Assembly: GCA_963811605.1 (NCBI GenBank)
Contig: CAWESA010000022.1
Coordinates: forward strand, 155,884 to 219,883
Reading direction: 5' to 3'
DNA length: 64,000 nucleotides
Source of the DNA: CAVQLX01 sp963811605
GTDB taxonomy: Bacteria; Desulfobacterota; Binatia; DP-6
Of the stretch, positions 8,919 through 17,058 are shown piece after piece (within the stretch, counting starts at the first letter, position 1; each line of letters opens with the position of its first letter). The translations under genes and the position numbers were made by a program. The notes beneath the pieces were generated by a model, which did not search any database, was not told the DNA's origin, and saw only the letters and a program-made list of their open reading frames with translations.

Positions 8919-9238
8919 TCACGATCGATCAGTTCCGGGAGCTGGAGCTCAAGGTGGGCACCGTCAGCGCGGCGGAGCCGCATCCCAACGCCGATCGCCT
9001 GGTGGTCTTGCGCGTCGACCTGGGTGGCGGCGAGGAGCGGCAGATCGTCGCCGGCATCCGCGCCCACTATGCGCCCGAGACGCTCGTCGGCCGCCAGATC
9101 GTGGTGGTGAGCAACCTCGAGCCGGCGACGCTGCGCGGCGTGGAGAGCCAGGGCATGCTCCTGGCGGCATCGAGCGGCGATCGGGTGGTGCTCATGCGAC
9201 CCGACGAGCCCGTCGTGCCCGGCTCGGTGGTGCGCTAG
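8915..9238 (+). CDS. Free-standing tRNA-binding domain (MetRS beta-type, OB fold)
   Basis: 107-residue OB-fold protein equivalent to the C-terminal tRNA-binding/dimerisation domain of methionyl-tRNA synthetase (the stand-alone 'MetRS beta subunit'). Signature segments are LKVGTVSAAEPHPNADRLVVL, QIVAGIR and the closing NLEPATLRGVESQGMLLAA. It starts with GTG overlapping the stop of the ccmI-like gene and is followed after twelve bases by ccmA, so it is embedded in the ccm operon. A role in cytochrome maturation is not expected; it may simply share the transcript. It could equally be a CsaA-like RNA/protein chaperone. Confidence 0.85.
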   Translation: MITIDQFRELELKVGTVSAAEPHPNADRLVVLRVDLGGGEERQIVAGIRAHYAPETLVGRQIVVVSNLEPATLRGVESQGMLLAASSGDRVVLMRPDEPVVPGSVVR

Positions 9239-9250
9239 GAGCTCCCGGCG

Positions 9251-9964
9251 TTGACCGGACCTCCCATCGTCGCGCGCGGCCTGCGACGCGACTTCGCCGG
9301 TGTGCCGGTGCTCACCGGCGTCGACCTGACGGTCGAGGCGGGCGAGGTGGTCGTCCTGCTGGGCTCGAACGGCGCGGGCAAGACCACGCTGCTGCGCGTG
9401 CTCGCCACCCTGCTCCGTCCGAGCAGCGGCACGCTGGCGCTCTTCGGCGAGGATGCGAGCCGCCGCCCGCCGCCCGCGCGCCGCCGGATCGGCCACGTCG
9501 GGCACGAGAGCGCGTGCTACCCCGATCTGACGGGGCGCGAGAACCTCGAGTTTCATGCCGAGCTGCACGGCGTGCCGGATGCGCCGGCTCGCATCGCCGA
9601 CCTGCTGCGCTGGGCGGGCCTCGAGGGCGCCGCCCGCCGCCCGGTGCGCGTTTACTCGCGTGGCATGGTGCAGCGCCTGGCGCTGGCGCGTGCGCTCCTG
9701 CACGACCCCGGGCTGCTCCTGCTCGACGAGCCGTTCAGCGGACTGGATCCGGCCGCGGTGACGCGGCTCGAGACCCTGCTCGGCGGCCTCCGCCGCTCGG
9801 GGCACGCCGTCGTGCTCAGCACGCACGACCTCGACCGCGTGGCCGCGGTGGCGACCCGCGTCGCGATGCTGCACCGGGGCTCTATCGCGTGGGCGCGGGA
9901 GGGGCCGTCGGAAGCCGTCGTGCTGGCTGCGGCGTACGAGGCCGTGGTCAGGGGGCGAGCGTGA
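9251..9964 (+). CDS. ccmA: Haem exporter ATP-binding subunit CcmA
   Basis: ABC ATPase (237 residues) of the CcmABCD complex, which releases holo-CcmE. Walker A is GSNGAGKTT (residues 38-46), Walker B LLLLDEPFSGLD, and the signature region YSRGMVQRLALARALL replaces the usual LSSGQ, as in many CcmA. The start is a TTG at 9251 preceded by AGGAG at a nine-base distance; no ATG or GTG fits the N-terminus. The stop overlaps the ccmB ATG (TGATG). Confidence 0.93.
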   Translation: MTGPPIVARGLRRDFAGVPVLTGVDLTVEAGEVVVLLGSNGAGKTTLLRVLATLLRPSSGTLALFGEDASRRPPPARRRIGHVGHESACYPDLTGRENLEFHAELHGVPDAPARIADLLRWAGLEGAARRPVRVYSRGMVQRLALARALLHDPGLLLLDEPFSGLDPAAVTRLETLLGGLRRSGHAVVLSTHDLDRVAAVATRVAMLHRGSIAWAREGPSEAVVLAAAYEAVVRGRA

Positions 9965-10632
9965 TGGGGCGCGGCGTCCTCGCCATCCTGCGCAAGGACC
10001 TGCGCATCGAGTGGCGCACCAAGGAGAGCCTCGCGAGCTTCGCGGTCCTGGGTGTGCTGCTCGTCGTGGTCTTCAGCGTCGCGCTCGACCCCGCCCCCGC
10101 CGACGCGCCCCGCTTCGTGCCGAGCGTGCTGTGGGCGACGTTCGTGTTCACAGGCCTGCTCGGCATCCAGCGCGCCTTCGTGCTCGAGCGCGAGAACGAC
10201 TGCCTGGGCGGTATCCTGACGTCGCCGCTCGACCCCGCGGCGCTCTATCTCGGCAAGCTCGCGTCCACCGTCGTGCTCCTGGCCGTCATGCAGGCGCTCA
10301 TCGTCCCGCTCGTGGCGGTGTTGCTGCACGCCGACGTCGGCGGCGTGCTGCCCGCGCTCCTGCTGGTGCTCTTCCTCGGCAACCTCGGCTTCGCGGCGCT
10401 GGCGACGCTGTTCGCCGCCATGACCGTGCGCGCGCGCGCCCGCGAGGTGATGCTGCCGCTGCTGCTGCTGCCCCTCCTGGTCCCGGTCCTGATCGGCGGC
10501 GTGAAGGCCACCGAGGCCGCGCTGCACGGCGGGCTCGGCGCCGCGGCGGCGCCGCTCGGCGTCCTGGCCGCGTTCGACGCCATCTTCCTGGTGGCTGGCG
10601 TCCTGCTGTTCGAGCAGGTAATCCGGGACTGA
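9964..10632 (+). CDS. ccmB: Haem exporter membrane subunit CcmB
   Basis: 222-residue integral membrane protein with six predicted TM segments, partner of CcmA. The N-terminal ILRKDLRIEWRTKESLA and the following FAVLGVLLVVVFS match the CcmB family, as do GIQRAFVLERENDCLGGILTSP and LLLLPLLVPVLIGGVKAT. Start and stop each share one base with the neighbouring genes (TGATG), showing tight coupling with ccmA and ccmC. Confidence 0.93.
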   Translation: MGRGVLAILRKDLRIEWRTKESLASFAVLGVLLVVVFSVALDPAPADAPRFVPSVLWATFVFTGLLGIQRAFVLERENDCLGGILTSPLDPAALYLGKLASTVVLLAVMQALIVPLVAVLLHADVGGVLPALLLVLFLGNLGFAALATLFAAMTVRARAREVMLPLLLLPLLVPVLIGGVKATEAALHGGLGAAAAPLGVLAAFDAIFLVAGVLLFEQVIRD

Positions 10633-11330
10633 TGCGCTGGCTGGACGGGCTCCTGCCCTGGGCGACGCTGGTGACCATCGTGGTGGCGCAGTGGATGATC
10701 TTCGTGGTGGTGCCCACCGAAGCCCAGATGGGGATCGTGCAGCGCATCTTCTACTTCCACGTGCCGGTCGCGTTCGCCACCTACCTGTGCTTCTTCGTCG
10801 TCGCGGGCGCGAGCGCGCTCTACCTCTGGCGGGGTTCGCGGAGCGCCGACCGGCTGGCCGAGGCCGCGGCGGAGGTCGGGGTGCTCTTCTGCACGCTCGT
10901 CCTCGTCACCGGACCGATCTGGGCGCGTCCGATCTGGGGCGTCTGGTGGACGTGGGATCCGCGCCTGACCATGACCGTCATCCTGTGGGCGATCTACGTC
11001 GGCTATCTGATGTTGCGCGCGTTCGGCGGCGACGACGACGCGACGGCGCGGTACGCGGCCGTCCTCGGCATCGTCGGCGTGCTCGACATCCCGGTGATCC
11101 GCCTCTCCGTCCGCTTGCTGCAGGGCATCCATCCCGCCGTCCTCACCACCAGGGAAGGCCAGTCGGGTCTCACCGATCCGACGATGCGCGCCACGCTCTG
11201 GATCTCGGCGATCGCCATCCAGCTGCTGGCGGTGTGGCTGGTGCGGCTGCGCGTGCGCACGTTGCGACTGGAGAGCGAGACCGCGTCGCTGCGCCGTCTG
11301 GTCGACGCACGCGAGGGCGCTCCCGCATGA
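10632..11330 (+). CDS. ccmC: Haem transporter CcmC
   Basis: Six-TM haem-handling protein (232 residues) that presents haem to CcmE. The tryptophan-rich periplasmic loop WGVWWTWDPRLT is intact, and the two conserved His positions are visible in FYFHVP and QGIHPAV. The start ATG overlaps the ccmB stop and the end overlaps ccmD (ATGA). The C-terminus carries a short extra charged tail compared with compact CcmC proteins. Confidence 0.95.
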   Translation: MRWLDGLLPWATLVTIVVAQWMIFVVVPTEAQMGIVQRIFYFHVPVAFATYLCFFVVAGASALYLWRGSRSADRLAEAAAEVGVLFCTLVLVTGPIWARPIWGVWWTWDPRLTMTVILWAIYVGYLMLRAFGGDDDATARYAAVLGIVGVLDIPVIRLSVRLLQGIHPAVLTTREGQSGLTDPTMRATLWISAIAIQLLAVWLVRLRVRTLRLESETASLRRLVDAREGAPA

Positions 11331-11467
11331 GCGACAATCTCGGGTACCTCTTCGCCGCCTTCACGGCCGTCTGGCTCGGCATCTTCTTCTACGTGCAACG
11401 GCTGGCACGCCGTGGCCGCGAGCTCGAGGAGGAGCTCGACGACCTCCGGCGCCGCCTCGAACGCTGA
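11327..11467 (+). CDS. ccmD: Haem exporter small subunit CcmD
   Basis: 46-residue single-TM protein (TM residues ~8-25 followed by a charged helix ARRGRELEEELDDLRRRLER) located directly after ccmC with a four-base overlap. Size, topology and position identify it as CcmD, which stabilises the CcmABC-CcmE complex. It is the last gene of the ccm cluster; 47 bp separate it from the ETF gene. Confidence 0.85.
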   Translation: MSDNLGYLFAAFTAVWLGIFFYVQRLARRGRELEEELDDLRRRLER

Positions 11468-11514
11468 CCGGCGGGTCTTTTCGCGGCTGGCCGCTTGTGG
11501 TCAAACCGGCCGCG

Positions 11515-13320
11515 ATGCGCTTCGTCGTCTGCGTCAAGTACGTCCCGCTCCTGTCCGAGCTCCGCTTCGACCGCGACAGCCGCCGTCTCGTCCGCGAGGG
11601 CGTGCGCGGCGAGACCAGCAGCTTCGACGTGCGCGCGCTGCTCGGCGCGCTGCGCCTGCGCGAGGCGCACGGCGGCGAGGTGGTCGTGATCACCATGGGA
11701 CCGCCCGCGGCGCGCGAGGCGCTCACGTTCTGTCTCGCCCTCGGCGCCGATCGCGGCGTGCACCTGTGCGACGGGGCGCTCGCCGGCTCCGATACGCTCG
11801 CGACGTCGCGCGCCCTCGCCGCCCTACTGCGCCGCGAACGTCCCGATCTCGTGCTCGTCGGCCGGGCGAGCGTCGACGCCGAGACCGGGCAGGTGGGTCC
11901 CCAGCTCGCGGAGCTGCTCGACCTGCCGCAGGCGACGGCGGTGCGCAGCCTGGCCCTCGCCGTCACCGCCGGCACCTTCGAGGCCGAGCGCGAGACCGAC
12001 GAGGGCTTCGAGCACGTGAGCGGCCCGCTGCCCGCGCTCATCACGGCGGCCGAGGACCTCGCCGGGGAGCGCTTTCCGTCCCGCGCGGAGCGCCAGGCTG
12101 CGGCCGACAAGCCGATCGAGACCCTGACGCTGTCCGACGTCGGGCTCGCGGCCGCCCAGGTCGGCCCCGAGGGCTCGCCCACCTGGGTCGCCGGCATCGA
12201 GGAGGTGACGACGAGCCGGCGCGGCGAGATGCTCGAGGGCGCCGATCCCGAGGCGCTCGCGAAGGCGCTGCGCGTGCGGCTCCTCGAGCTGGGCGTGCTC
12301 GGCGCGCATCCCGAGGATCATCCACCGCTGCCACCGCCCGCCGGCGGCGACGGGCCGCCGATCTGGGTGGTCGTCGAGATGGGTCCGGGCGGACCGCGGG
12401 CGATCACCCGCGAGCTGCTGGCCAAGGCGGCGGCGCTCGCGGGTCCACTGCACGCGCGCGTCGAGGCGGTCCTGCTCGGAGCCGGCGAGGAGTACGTCGG
12501 CGACCTGGCGGCGTCGGGCGCCGATCGGGTGCTGGTGGCGGCCGCGTCGGGTCTCGACCCGTACACCACCGACGCGCATGCCGGCGTGCTGTCCGACGCC
12601 ATCCGGGAGCGCGCGCCGCGGCTCGTCCTGCTCGGCTCCACGGTGCGCGGGCGCGATCTCGCGCCGCGTGTCGCGGCCCGCCTCGGGCTCGGATTGACCG
12701 GCGACGCCATCGACCTCGACGTCGACGCCGAGGGACGGGTCCGGCAGCTCAAGCCGGCGTTCGGCGGCACGATCGTCGCACCCATCCTGTCGCGCACGCG
12801 CCCGGAGATGGCCACCATCCGCCCGGGCATGCTGCACACGGCCAGACCGGATCCGACCCGCACGGCCGCCATCGAGCGTCTCCGTGCCCGCGCGGTGGCG
12901 AGCCGGGTGCAGGTGGTGGAGCGTCACCAGCTCGGCGGCGACGCCGCCGAGGCACTGGAGACGGCGACCCTCGTGCTGGGCGTCGGCAAGGGCATCGGCG
13001 GCCCCACCGCGCTGCCGGCGATCGAGCAGCTCGCGGCGCGGCTGGGCGCGGCCATCGCCGCGACGCGCGAGGTCACCGACGCGGGGTGGCTGCCGCGGCA
13101 GCATCAGGTCGGGCTCACCGGACGGGCGATCGCGCCCCGCCTCTACGTCGGGCTCGCCACCAGCGGGATGATGGAGCACATGGTCGGCCTGCGCCGCGCG
13201 GGGACCATCGTGGCGGTCAACAAGAGCCCGAAGGCGCCGATCTGGAAGGCGGCCGACATCGGCATCATCGCCGACGTCAACGCGCTCCTGCCTCATCTGG
13301 AGTTCGCGCTCCGTCCGTGA
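11515..13320 (+). CDS. Fused electron transfer flavoprotein beta-alpha chain
   Basis: 601-residue protein joining the two ETF subunits. Residues ~1-255 are ETF-beta (start MRFVVCVKYVP; VLVGRASVDAETGQVGP as the VxGxQxxDxxTGQVGP AMP-site motif). Residues ~285-601 are ETF-alpha, with the FAD domain VGKGIGG, then WLPRQHQVGLTGRAIAP and TSGMMEHMVG, and the closing INVNKSPKAPIWKAADIGI-like segment (here VAVNKSPKAPIWKAADIG). ETF carries electrons from acyl-CoA and other flavin dehydrogenases to quinone. ETF subunits are usually separate genes. The next gene, a flavin amine oxidase-like protein, overlaps it by four bases (GTGA) and may be its electron donor. ATG at 11515 is chosen; a GTG six codons upstream is possible. 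Confidence 0.93.
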   Translation: MRFVVCVKYVPLLSELRFDRDSRRLVREGVRGETSSFDVRALLGALRLREAHGGEVVVITMGPPAAREALTFCLALGADRGVHLCDGALAGSDTLATSRALAALLRRERPDLVLVGRASVDAETGQVGPQLAELLDLPQATAVRSLALAVTAGTFEAERETDEGFEHVSGPLPALITAAEDLAGERFPSRAERQAAADKPIETLTLSDVGLAAAQVGPEGSPTWVAGIEEVTTSRRGEMLEGADPEALAKALRVRLLELGVLGAHPEDHPPLPPPAGGDGPPIWVVVEMGPGGPRAITRELLAKAAALAGPLHARVEAVLLGAGEEYVGDLAASGADRVLVAAASGLDPYTTDAHAGVLSDAIRERAPRLVLLGSTVRGRDLAPRVAARLGLGLTGDAIDLDVDAEGRVRQLKPAFGGTIVAPILSRTRPEMATIRPGMLHTARPDPTRTAAIERLRARAVASRVQVVERHQLGGDAAEALETATLVLGVGKGIGGPTALPAIEQLAARLGAAIAATREVTDAGWLPRQHQVGLTGRAIAPRLYVGLATSGMMEHMVGLRRAGTIVAVNKSPKAPIWKAADIGIIADVNALLPHLEFALRP

Positions 13321-14414
13321 CCCTGCCGCGCCAGCCCGACGTGCTCGTCGTGGGCGGCGGCGCGATCGGTTGCGCCGTGGCGCGCGCCCTCGCACGCCCG
13401 GGCCGGTCCGTGCTGCTGGTCGAGCGTGGCGCGTTCGGCGGTGAGGCGACGTGCGCGTCGGCCGGCGTGCTGGCGGTTGCGAGCGGGGACGACGAGGGGG
13501 CGCGCCTCGCGCTGCGCGCCGCCAGCCTCGCGCGCTGGCCGGGGCTGGCGGCGGCGCTGGCGGAGGAGAGCGCGATCGACGTCGGATTCGAGTCCGCCGG
13601 CGTGCTCGAGCTGTGTCTCGCCGGCGCCGAGGACGCATGGGCGCGGCTCGAGCGGCGCCGCGCGCAGGGCTTCGACGGCGGCTGGCTCGACGCCGCGTCG
13701 GTGCGCGCGGCCGCCCCCGTCGCCAACCCCGCCGTCACCGGCGGCGCGCTCTTCCCGCGCGACGCGCGCGTCTCGCCCCGGCTGCTGATCGACGCGCTGT
13801 GCGCCTCGGCGCGCCGGCGCGGCGCGACGCTCGTGCCGGGCGCCGAGCTGCAGGCGACGGAGTGTCGGGGCGATTCCCTGTCGCGCGTGCGCGTGGCCGG
13901 CGAGTGGCTCGAGCCCCGGCGTGTGGTCGTGGCCGCGGGCGCGTGGTCGGGCAGGCTGCCGGGTGTCGCGCCGGCGTGCGAGATCCTGCCCGCGCGCGGC
14001 CAGATGCTGGCGCTGCGCGCGAACGGACCCGTCGGGACGCCCACCCTGTCGCACGCGGGCGCGTATCTCGTGCCGCAGCGCTCGGGTGAGGTGCTGCTGG
14101 GTGCGACGATCGAGCGCGCCGGCTTCGCGCGCGCCGTGACCCCGGCCGGCGTCGCCGAGCTGCTCGGTCACCTGGCCCGCCTGGCGCCGGCCGCCATGAC
14201 CTGGCCCGTGGTCCGCATGTGGGCGGGGCTGCGGCCCGAAGCGCCCGCGGGCGGGCCGTTCATCGGGCGACACCCCGCGCTCGCCAACCTGATCGTCGCC
14301 GCCGGCCATCATCGCAACGGCATCCTGCTGACGCCGATCACCGCGGATGCGGTGGCGGCGCTGGTCGACGGTGCCGCGCCCCCGGCCGAGGCGGCGCCCT
14401 TCGGAGCAGGATGA
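13317..14414 (+). CDS. FAD-dependent oxidoreductase, glycine oxidase (ThiO/DAO)-like
   Basis: 365-residue DAO-family flavoprotein. The N-terminal VLVVGGGAIGCAVARALA is the FAD dinucleotide motif, followed by LVERGAFGGEATCASAGVL (residues ~35-55). The C-terminal block WAGLRPEAPAGGPFIGRHP and LIVAAGHHRNGILLTPITA matches glycine oxidase/ThiO. ThiO oxidises glycine to iminoacetate for the thiazole of thiamine, but no thi genes are here. Coupling to the fused ETF by overlapping start and stop suggests that it passes electrons to ETF rather than to oxygen; this is inference. Confidence 0.8.
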   Translation: MTLPRQPDVLVVGGGAIGCAVARALARPGRSVLLVERGAFGGEATCASAGVLAVASGDDEGARLALRAASLARWPGLAAALAEESAIDVGFESAGVLELCLAGAEDAWARLERRRAQGFDGGWLDAASVRAAAPVANPAVTGGALFPRDARVSPRLLIDALCASARRRGATLVPGAELQATECRGDSLSRVRVAGEWLEPRRVVVAAGAWSGRLPGVAPACEILPARGQMLALRANGPVGTPTLSHAGAYLVPQRSGEVLLGATIERAGFARAVTPAGVAELLGHLARLAPAAMTWPVVRMWAGLRPEAPAGGPFIGRHPALANLIVAAGHHRNGILLTPITADAVAALVDGAAPPAEAAPFGAG

Positions 14415-15121
14415 CGACCGTCGCGACCCGCCTGGGCCGGCTCGACTGGGATGCGATCGGGCGCGACCTCGATGCGCGCGGCCACGCCCTGACGCCGCCG
14501 TTGCTCACGTCCCTCGAGTGCCGGCGTCTGGCCGCGCTGTGGGATCGGCGCGAGCGATTCCGCAGCCACGTCGACATGGCGCAGCATCGTTTCGGCGCCG
14601 GCGAGTACCGGTACTTCGGCGAGCCGCTGCCGGCCATGGTCGCCGAGCTGCGCCAGGCGGCCTACGCGCGGCTCGCGCCGATCGCGAACCGCTGGAGCGC
14701 GGCGCTCGGCGGCCGCGAGCGGTTTCCCGGCGACCTGGCCGCCTTCGTCGCCACCTGCGCCGCGCGTGGACAGCGACGGCCGACGCCGCTGCTGCTGCGC
14801 TACACGGCGGGCGGCCACAACTGCCTGCACCAGGACCTGTACGGCGCGGTGGCCTTCCCGCTCCAGCTCACCGTCCTGCTCAGCCGGCCCGGGGTGGACT
14901 TCACGGGCGGCGAGCTGCTGCTCGTCGAGCAGCGCCCGCGTGCCCAGTCGCGCGGGCAGGCGATCGTGCTCGCGCAGGGGCAGGCGGTCGTCTTCCCCAA
15001 CCGTCACCGGCCGGTGGCGGGAGCGCGCGGCCCGTACCGCGTGACGGTGCGCCACGGGGTCAGCGACGTCCACGCCGGCGAGCGGCGGGCGCTCGGCATC
15101 ATCTTCCACGACGCCGAGTGA
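14411..15121 (+). CDS. 2-oxoglutarate/Fe(II) dioxygenase, DUF2086 family
   Basis: 236-residue member of the DUF2086 branch of the 2OG-Fe(II) oxygenases. Iron ligands are likely the HQD triplet in NCLHQDLYG (His-x-Asp, residues ~138-140) and the distal His in TVRHGVSDV, with an Arg just before it as the 2OG anchor. The remaining conserved features GEYRYFGEPLP, DFTGGELLLVEQRPR and LGIIFHD match that family. Some relatives are linked to alkylation-damage repair genes, but none is nearby. It overlaps the flavoprotein gene by four bases and is the third gene of the ETF operon. Confidence 0.8.
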   Translation: MTTVATRLGRLDWDAIGRDLDARGHALTPPLLTSLECRRLAALWDRRERFRSHVDMAQHRFGAGEYRYFGEPLPAMVAELRQAAYARLAPIANRWSAALGGRERFPGDLAAFVATCAARGQRRPTPLLLRYTAGGHNCLHQDLYGAVAFPLQLTVLLSRPGVDFTGGELLLVEQRPRAQSRGQAIVLAQGQAVVFPNRHRPVAGARGPYRVTVRHGVSDVHAGERRALGIIFHDAE

Positions 15122-15126
15122 CCGGC

Positions 15127-15315
15127 TCAGGCGGCGCCGGACGCCGGCGGCGTGCCGTCGTCCAGCCGGCGGACCGCCGACTCCAGCACCGTCATGTGCA
15201 GGCCGAGGGCGGTCTCGATCTCGAGATAAGCGCCGCGCCGGGCGACGACCCGGAACACGCCCGGGACCTGGAGATTGACCACCTGATCGCCCACCTCGAT
15301 CGCGCCCGCCGCCAT
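15127..15315 (-). CDS. Small hypothetical protein
   Basis: 62 residues from the ATG at 15315: a compact, beta-strand-like sequence (VGDQVVNLQVPGVFRVV, then AYLEIETALGLHMTVL) that resembles a small KOW/SH3-like barrel. No family is recognised. It lies just downstream of ribE on the same strand (46 bp from the ATG), and an earlier ATG at 15384 would overlap ribE by 23 bases. Codon use is GC-rich at third positions like its neighbours, which supports its being real. Confidence 0.5.
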   Translation of the reverse strand: MAAGAIEVGDQVVNLQVPGVFRVVARRGAYLEIETALGLHMTVLESAVRRLDDGTPPASGAA

Positions 15316-15361
15316 GTGGCGCGGGAGATATCCGGTCGGCGACGCCGCAGGCAAGCGATCG

Positions 15362-15964
15362 TCAGCGCGCGCGACGGCGGGCAACGAGGAGCGCCTCGAT
15401 GTGCTTCAGGAGAACGTCCGCCTCGAGGTTCACCCGATCGCCCGGCACGTGCTCCGCCAGCGTCGTCTCCCGGAGGGTGTGCGGGATCAGCGCGACGCTG
15501 AACCGACCGTCCTGACAGCGGAAGATCGTGAGGCTCACGCCGTCGACCGCGATCGAGCCCTTCTCGACGAGATAGGGCCAGATCGGCTTGGGGGCGCGGA
15601 AGCGGTACACCACCCAGTCGCCCTCGGGCGTGATGGCATCGAGACGACCGACGCCGTCCACGTGCCCGAGCACGATGTGCCCGCCGAGCCGGTCACCCAG
15701 GCGCAGCGAGCGCTCCAGGTTGACGCGCGCCCCGCGCTTGAACCCGCCGACGGTCGTGCGCCGGAGCGTCTCGGGCGAGACGTCGACGGTGAAGTGGCGG
15801 CCGTTGCCGGAGGTGACCGTCAGGCACGCGCCGTCGACCGCGATGCTCTCGCCGAGCGCCAGCTTGGTGAGGCGGCGGGTCGGCGCCAGCGTGAGGCGTA
15901 CTCCGCCCCCCCGCGACGCCACCCGCTCGACCCGCGCCGTGGTCTGGACGATGCCCGTGAACAT
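15362..15964 (-). CDS. ribE: Riboflavin synthase alpha chain
   Basis: Dismutates 6,7-dimethyl-8-ribityllumazine to riboflavin. The 200-residue product begins MFTGIVQTTARVE, the family's hallmark, and contains two lumazine-binding repeats, seen as ESIAVDGACLTVT and GSIAVDGVSLTIF, with LGGHIVLGHVDGVG between them. The other rib genes are absent here. It lies 16 bp after the zinc-ribbon gene on the same strand. Confidence 0.96.
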   Translation of the reverse strand: MFTGIVQTTARVERVASRGGGVRLTLAPTRRLTKLALGESIAVDGACLTVTSGNGRHFTVDVSPETLRRTTVGGFKRGARVNLERSLRLGDRLGGHIVLGHVDGVGRLDAITPEGDWVVYRFRAPKPIWPYLVEKGSIAVDGVSLTIFRCQDGRFSVALIPHTLRETTLAEHVPGDRVNLEADVLLKHIEALLVARRRAR

Positions 15965-15980
15965 CGCGGGGGCGGGCGCG

Positions 15981-16304
15981 CTACTCCTCGAGCTTCGGGC
16001 GATAGAAGAGCTTGCCGAGCCAGCCCTCGTGCTCCCGCCGGGCGATGATCTCGAGCTCGCCCTTGTCGAGCCAGGTCCCACAGTCGGCCGGGCACTGCAG
16101 GATCTCGACCCCGTGGAGGGTGAAGGGCGTGAGTCCGGCGCCGCAGCGCGGGCAATGGCCCACCCCGGCCTTGACGACGTCGAGGCCCTGGTCCTTCTTC
16201 AAGCGCGCGAGGGCCTCGCGGTCGCGCTCGGCGAAGAACCGGTCCTCCTCGCCCTGCTCCTTCTCCTTGAGGCGCTTGCCCAGACGGTCCTTGCTGTCTT
16301 CCAT
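15981..16304 (-). CDS. Zinc-ribbon protein, zf-TFIIB family
   Basis: 107-residue cytoplasmic protein. The N-terminal half is highly charged and helical (KRLKEKEQGEEDRFFAERD). The C-terminal half holds a TFIIB-type zinc ribbon with ligands in CPRCG and CPADCGTWLDKGEL, the standard signature of the zf-TFIIB family. A strong ribosome site (AGGAGG, six bases before the ATG at 16304) fixes the start. Function of the family is unknown. The 120 bp between it and the TetR gene hold both divergent promoters. Confidence 0.8.
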   Translation of the reverse strand: MEDSKDRLGKRLKEKEQGEEDRFFAERDREALARLKKDQGLDVVKAGVGHCPRCGAGLTPFTLHGVEILQCPADCGTWLDKGELEIIARREHEGWLGKLFYRPKLEE

Positions 16305-16424
16305 GTGCTCCTCCTGGCGCGGCTGGAGATCCGTTTGTAGGCGGCTGGCCCGGGCAGCGTCAACGCGCTCCGCCGACGCATGTGGCATTGACAGCGGGCC
16401 GGCCCGTCGGACACGAGGATCTGC

Positions 16425-17024
16425 ATGGAGGCGCGGGAGAAGATCATCACGACCGCGGTCCGGCTGTTCTCGGCCCAGGGCTACGCGAACACCTCGCTGT
16501 CGCAGGTCGCGAAGGAGGCCGCGGTCTCGAAGGCCCTCATCTTCTGGCACTTCGACAACAAGGAGACGCTCTTCCGCACCGCCGTGCAGCGCACGCTCGA
16601 GCCGTACTTCATCAACGTCTTCGACGACCTGCAGGGCCTCACCGAGGTCGAGCAGATCAAGCGGCTGATCGACGAGTACTACGCCTTCGTGTCGAAGAAC
16701 GTGTACTCGGTGAAGTTCTTTCTGAGCCTCATCCTGCGCGACGAGAAGCATCCCGACGATCTCGCCGGCCACATGGGCCAGCTGCAGCGCGTGTTCCTGA
16801 ACCTCCTCGTCGACATCCTGCAGAGCGGACGCGAGAAGGGCTTCTTCCGCGAGGACATCTCGCCGTCGCTCGACGCCGGCCTCGTGATGAGCGCGCTGCA
16901 CGGCATCCTGGTGCAGGGTTTCCTCGGCGACGATTCCCCCGAACGGGGGACGAAGCTGCTGGAACGCCTCAAGGCGAGATTGGTGGACGCGCTGCGGCGC
17001 GAACCCGCTGTCGAAAAGTCTTGA
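16425..17024 (+). CDS. TetR-family transcriptional regulator
   Basis: 199 residues with an N-terminal TetR helix-turn-helix: AVRLFSAQGYANTSLSQVAKEA, then VSKALIFWHFDNKETLF (residues ~10-55). The C-terminal ligand domain is all-helical. It ends 34 bp before the DUF1302 outer-membrane gene, and its stop codon lies inside a consensus -35 box for that gene. It probably regulates that gene and itself in response to a small hydrophobic ligand, a common arrangement for TetR proteins beside outer-membrane or exporter genes; the ligand is unknown. Confidence 0.9.
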   Translation: MEAREKIITTAVRLFSAQGYANTSLSQVAKEAAVSKALIFWHFDNKETLFRTAVQRTLEPYFINVFDDLQGLTEVEQIKRLIDEYYAFVSKNVYSVKFFLSLILRDEKHPDDLAGHMGQLQRVFLNLLVDILQSGREKGFFREDISPSLDAGLVMSALHGILVQGFLGDDSPERGTKLLERLKARLVDALRREPAVEKS

Positions 17025-17049
17025 CATTTACGGTGGGATTCTCGATAGC
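17021..17049 (+). promoter_or_regulatory. Possible sigma-70 promoter of the DUF1302 gene
   Basis: A consensus -35 box TTGACA (17021-17026) is followed after exactly 17 bases by GATAGC (17044-17049), a partial -10 match. Transcription would begin around 17056, three bases before the ATG at 17059, and no Shine-Dalgarno sequence is seen, so the transcript would be nearly leaderless. The -35 box overlaps the TetR stop codon. Confidence 0.4.
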
Positions 17050-17058
17050 CGCCGCCAT

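Noticed and set aside
11412..14414. A 1000-codon open frame on the plus strand
   Set aside because: Its last 365 codons are the DAO-family gene; the rest is a shifted reading of the ETF gene.
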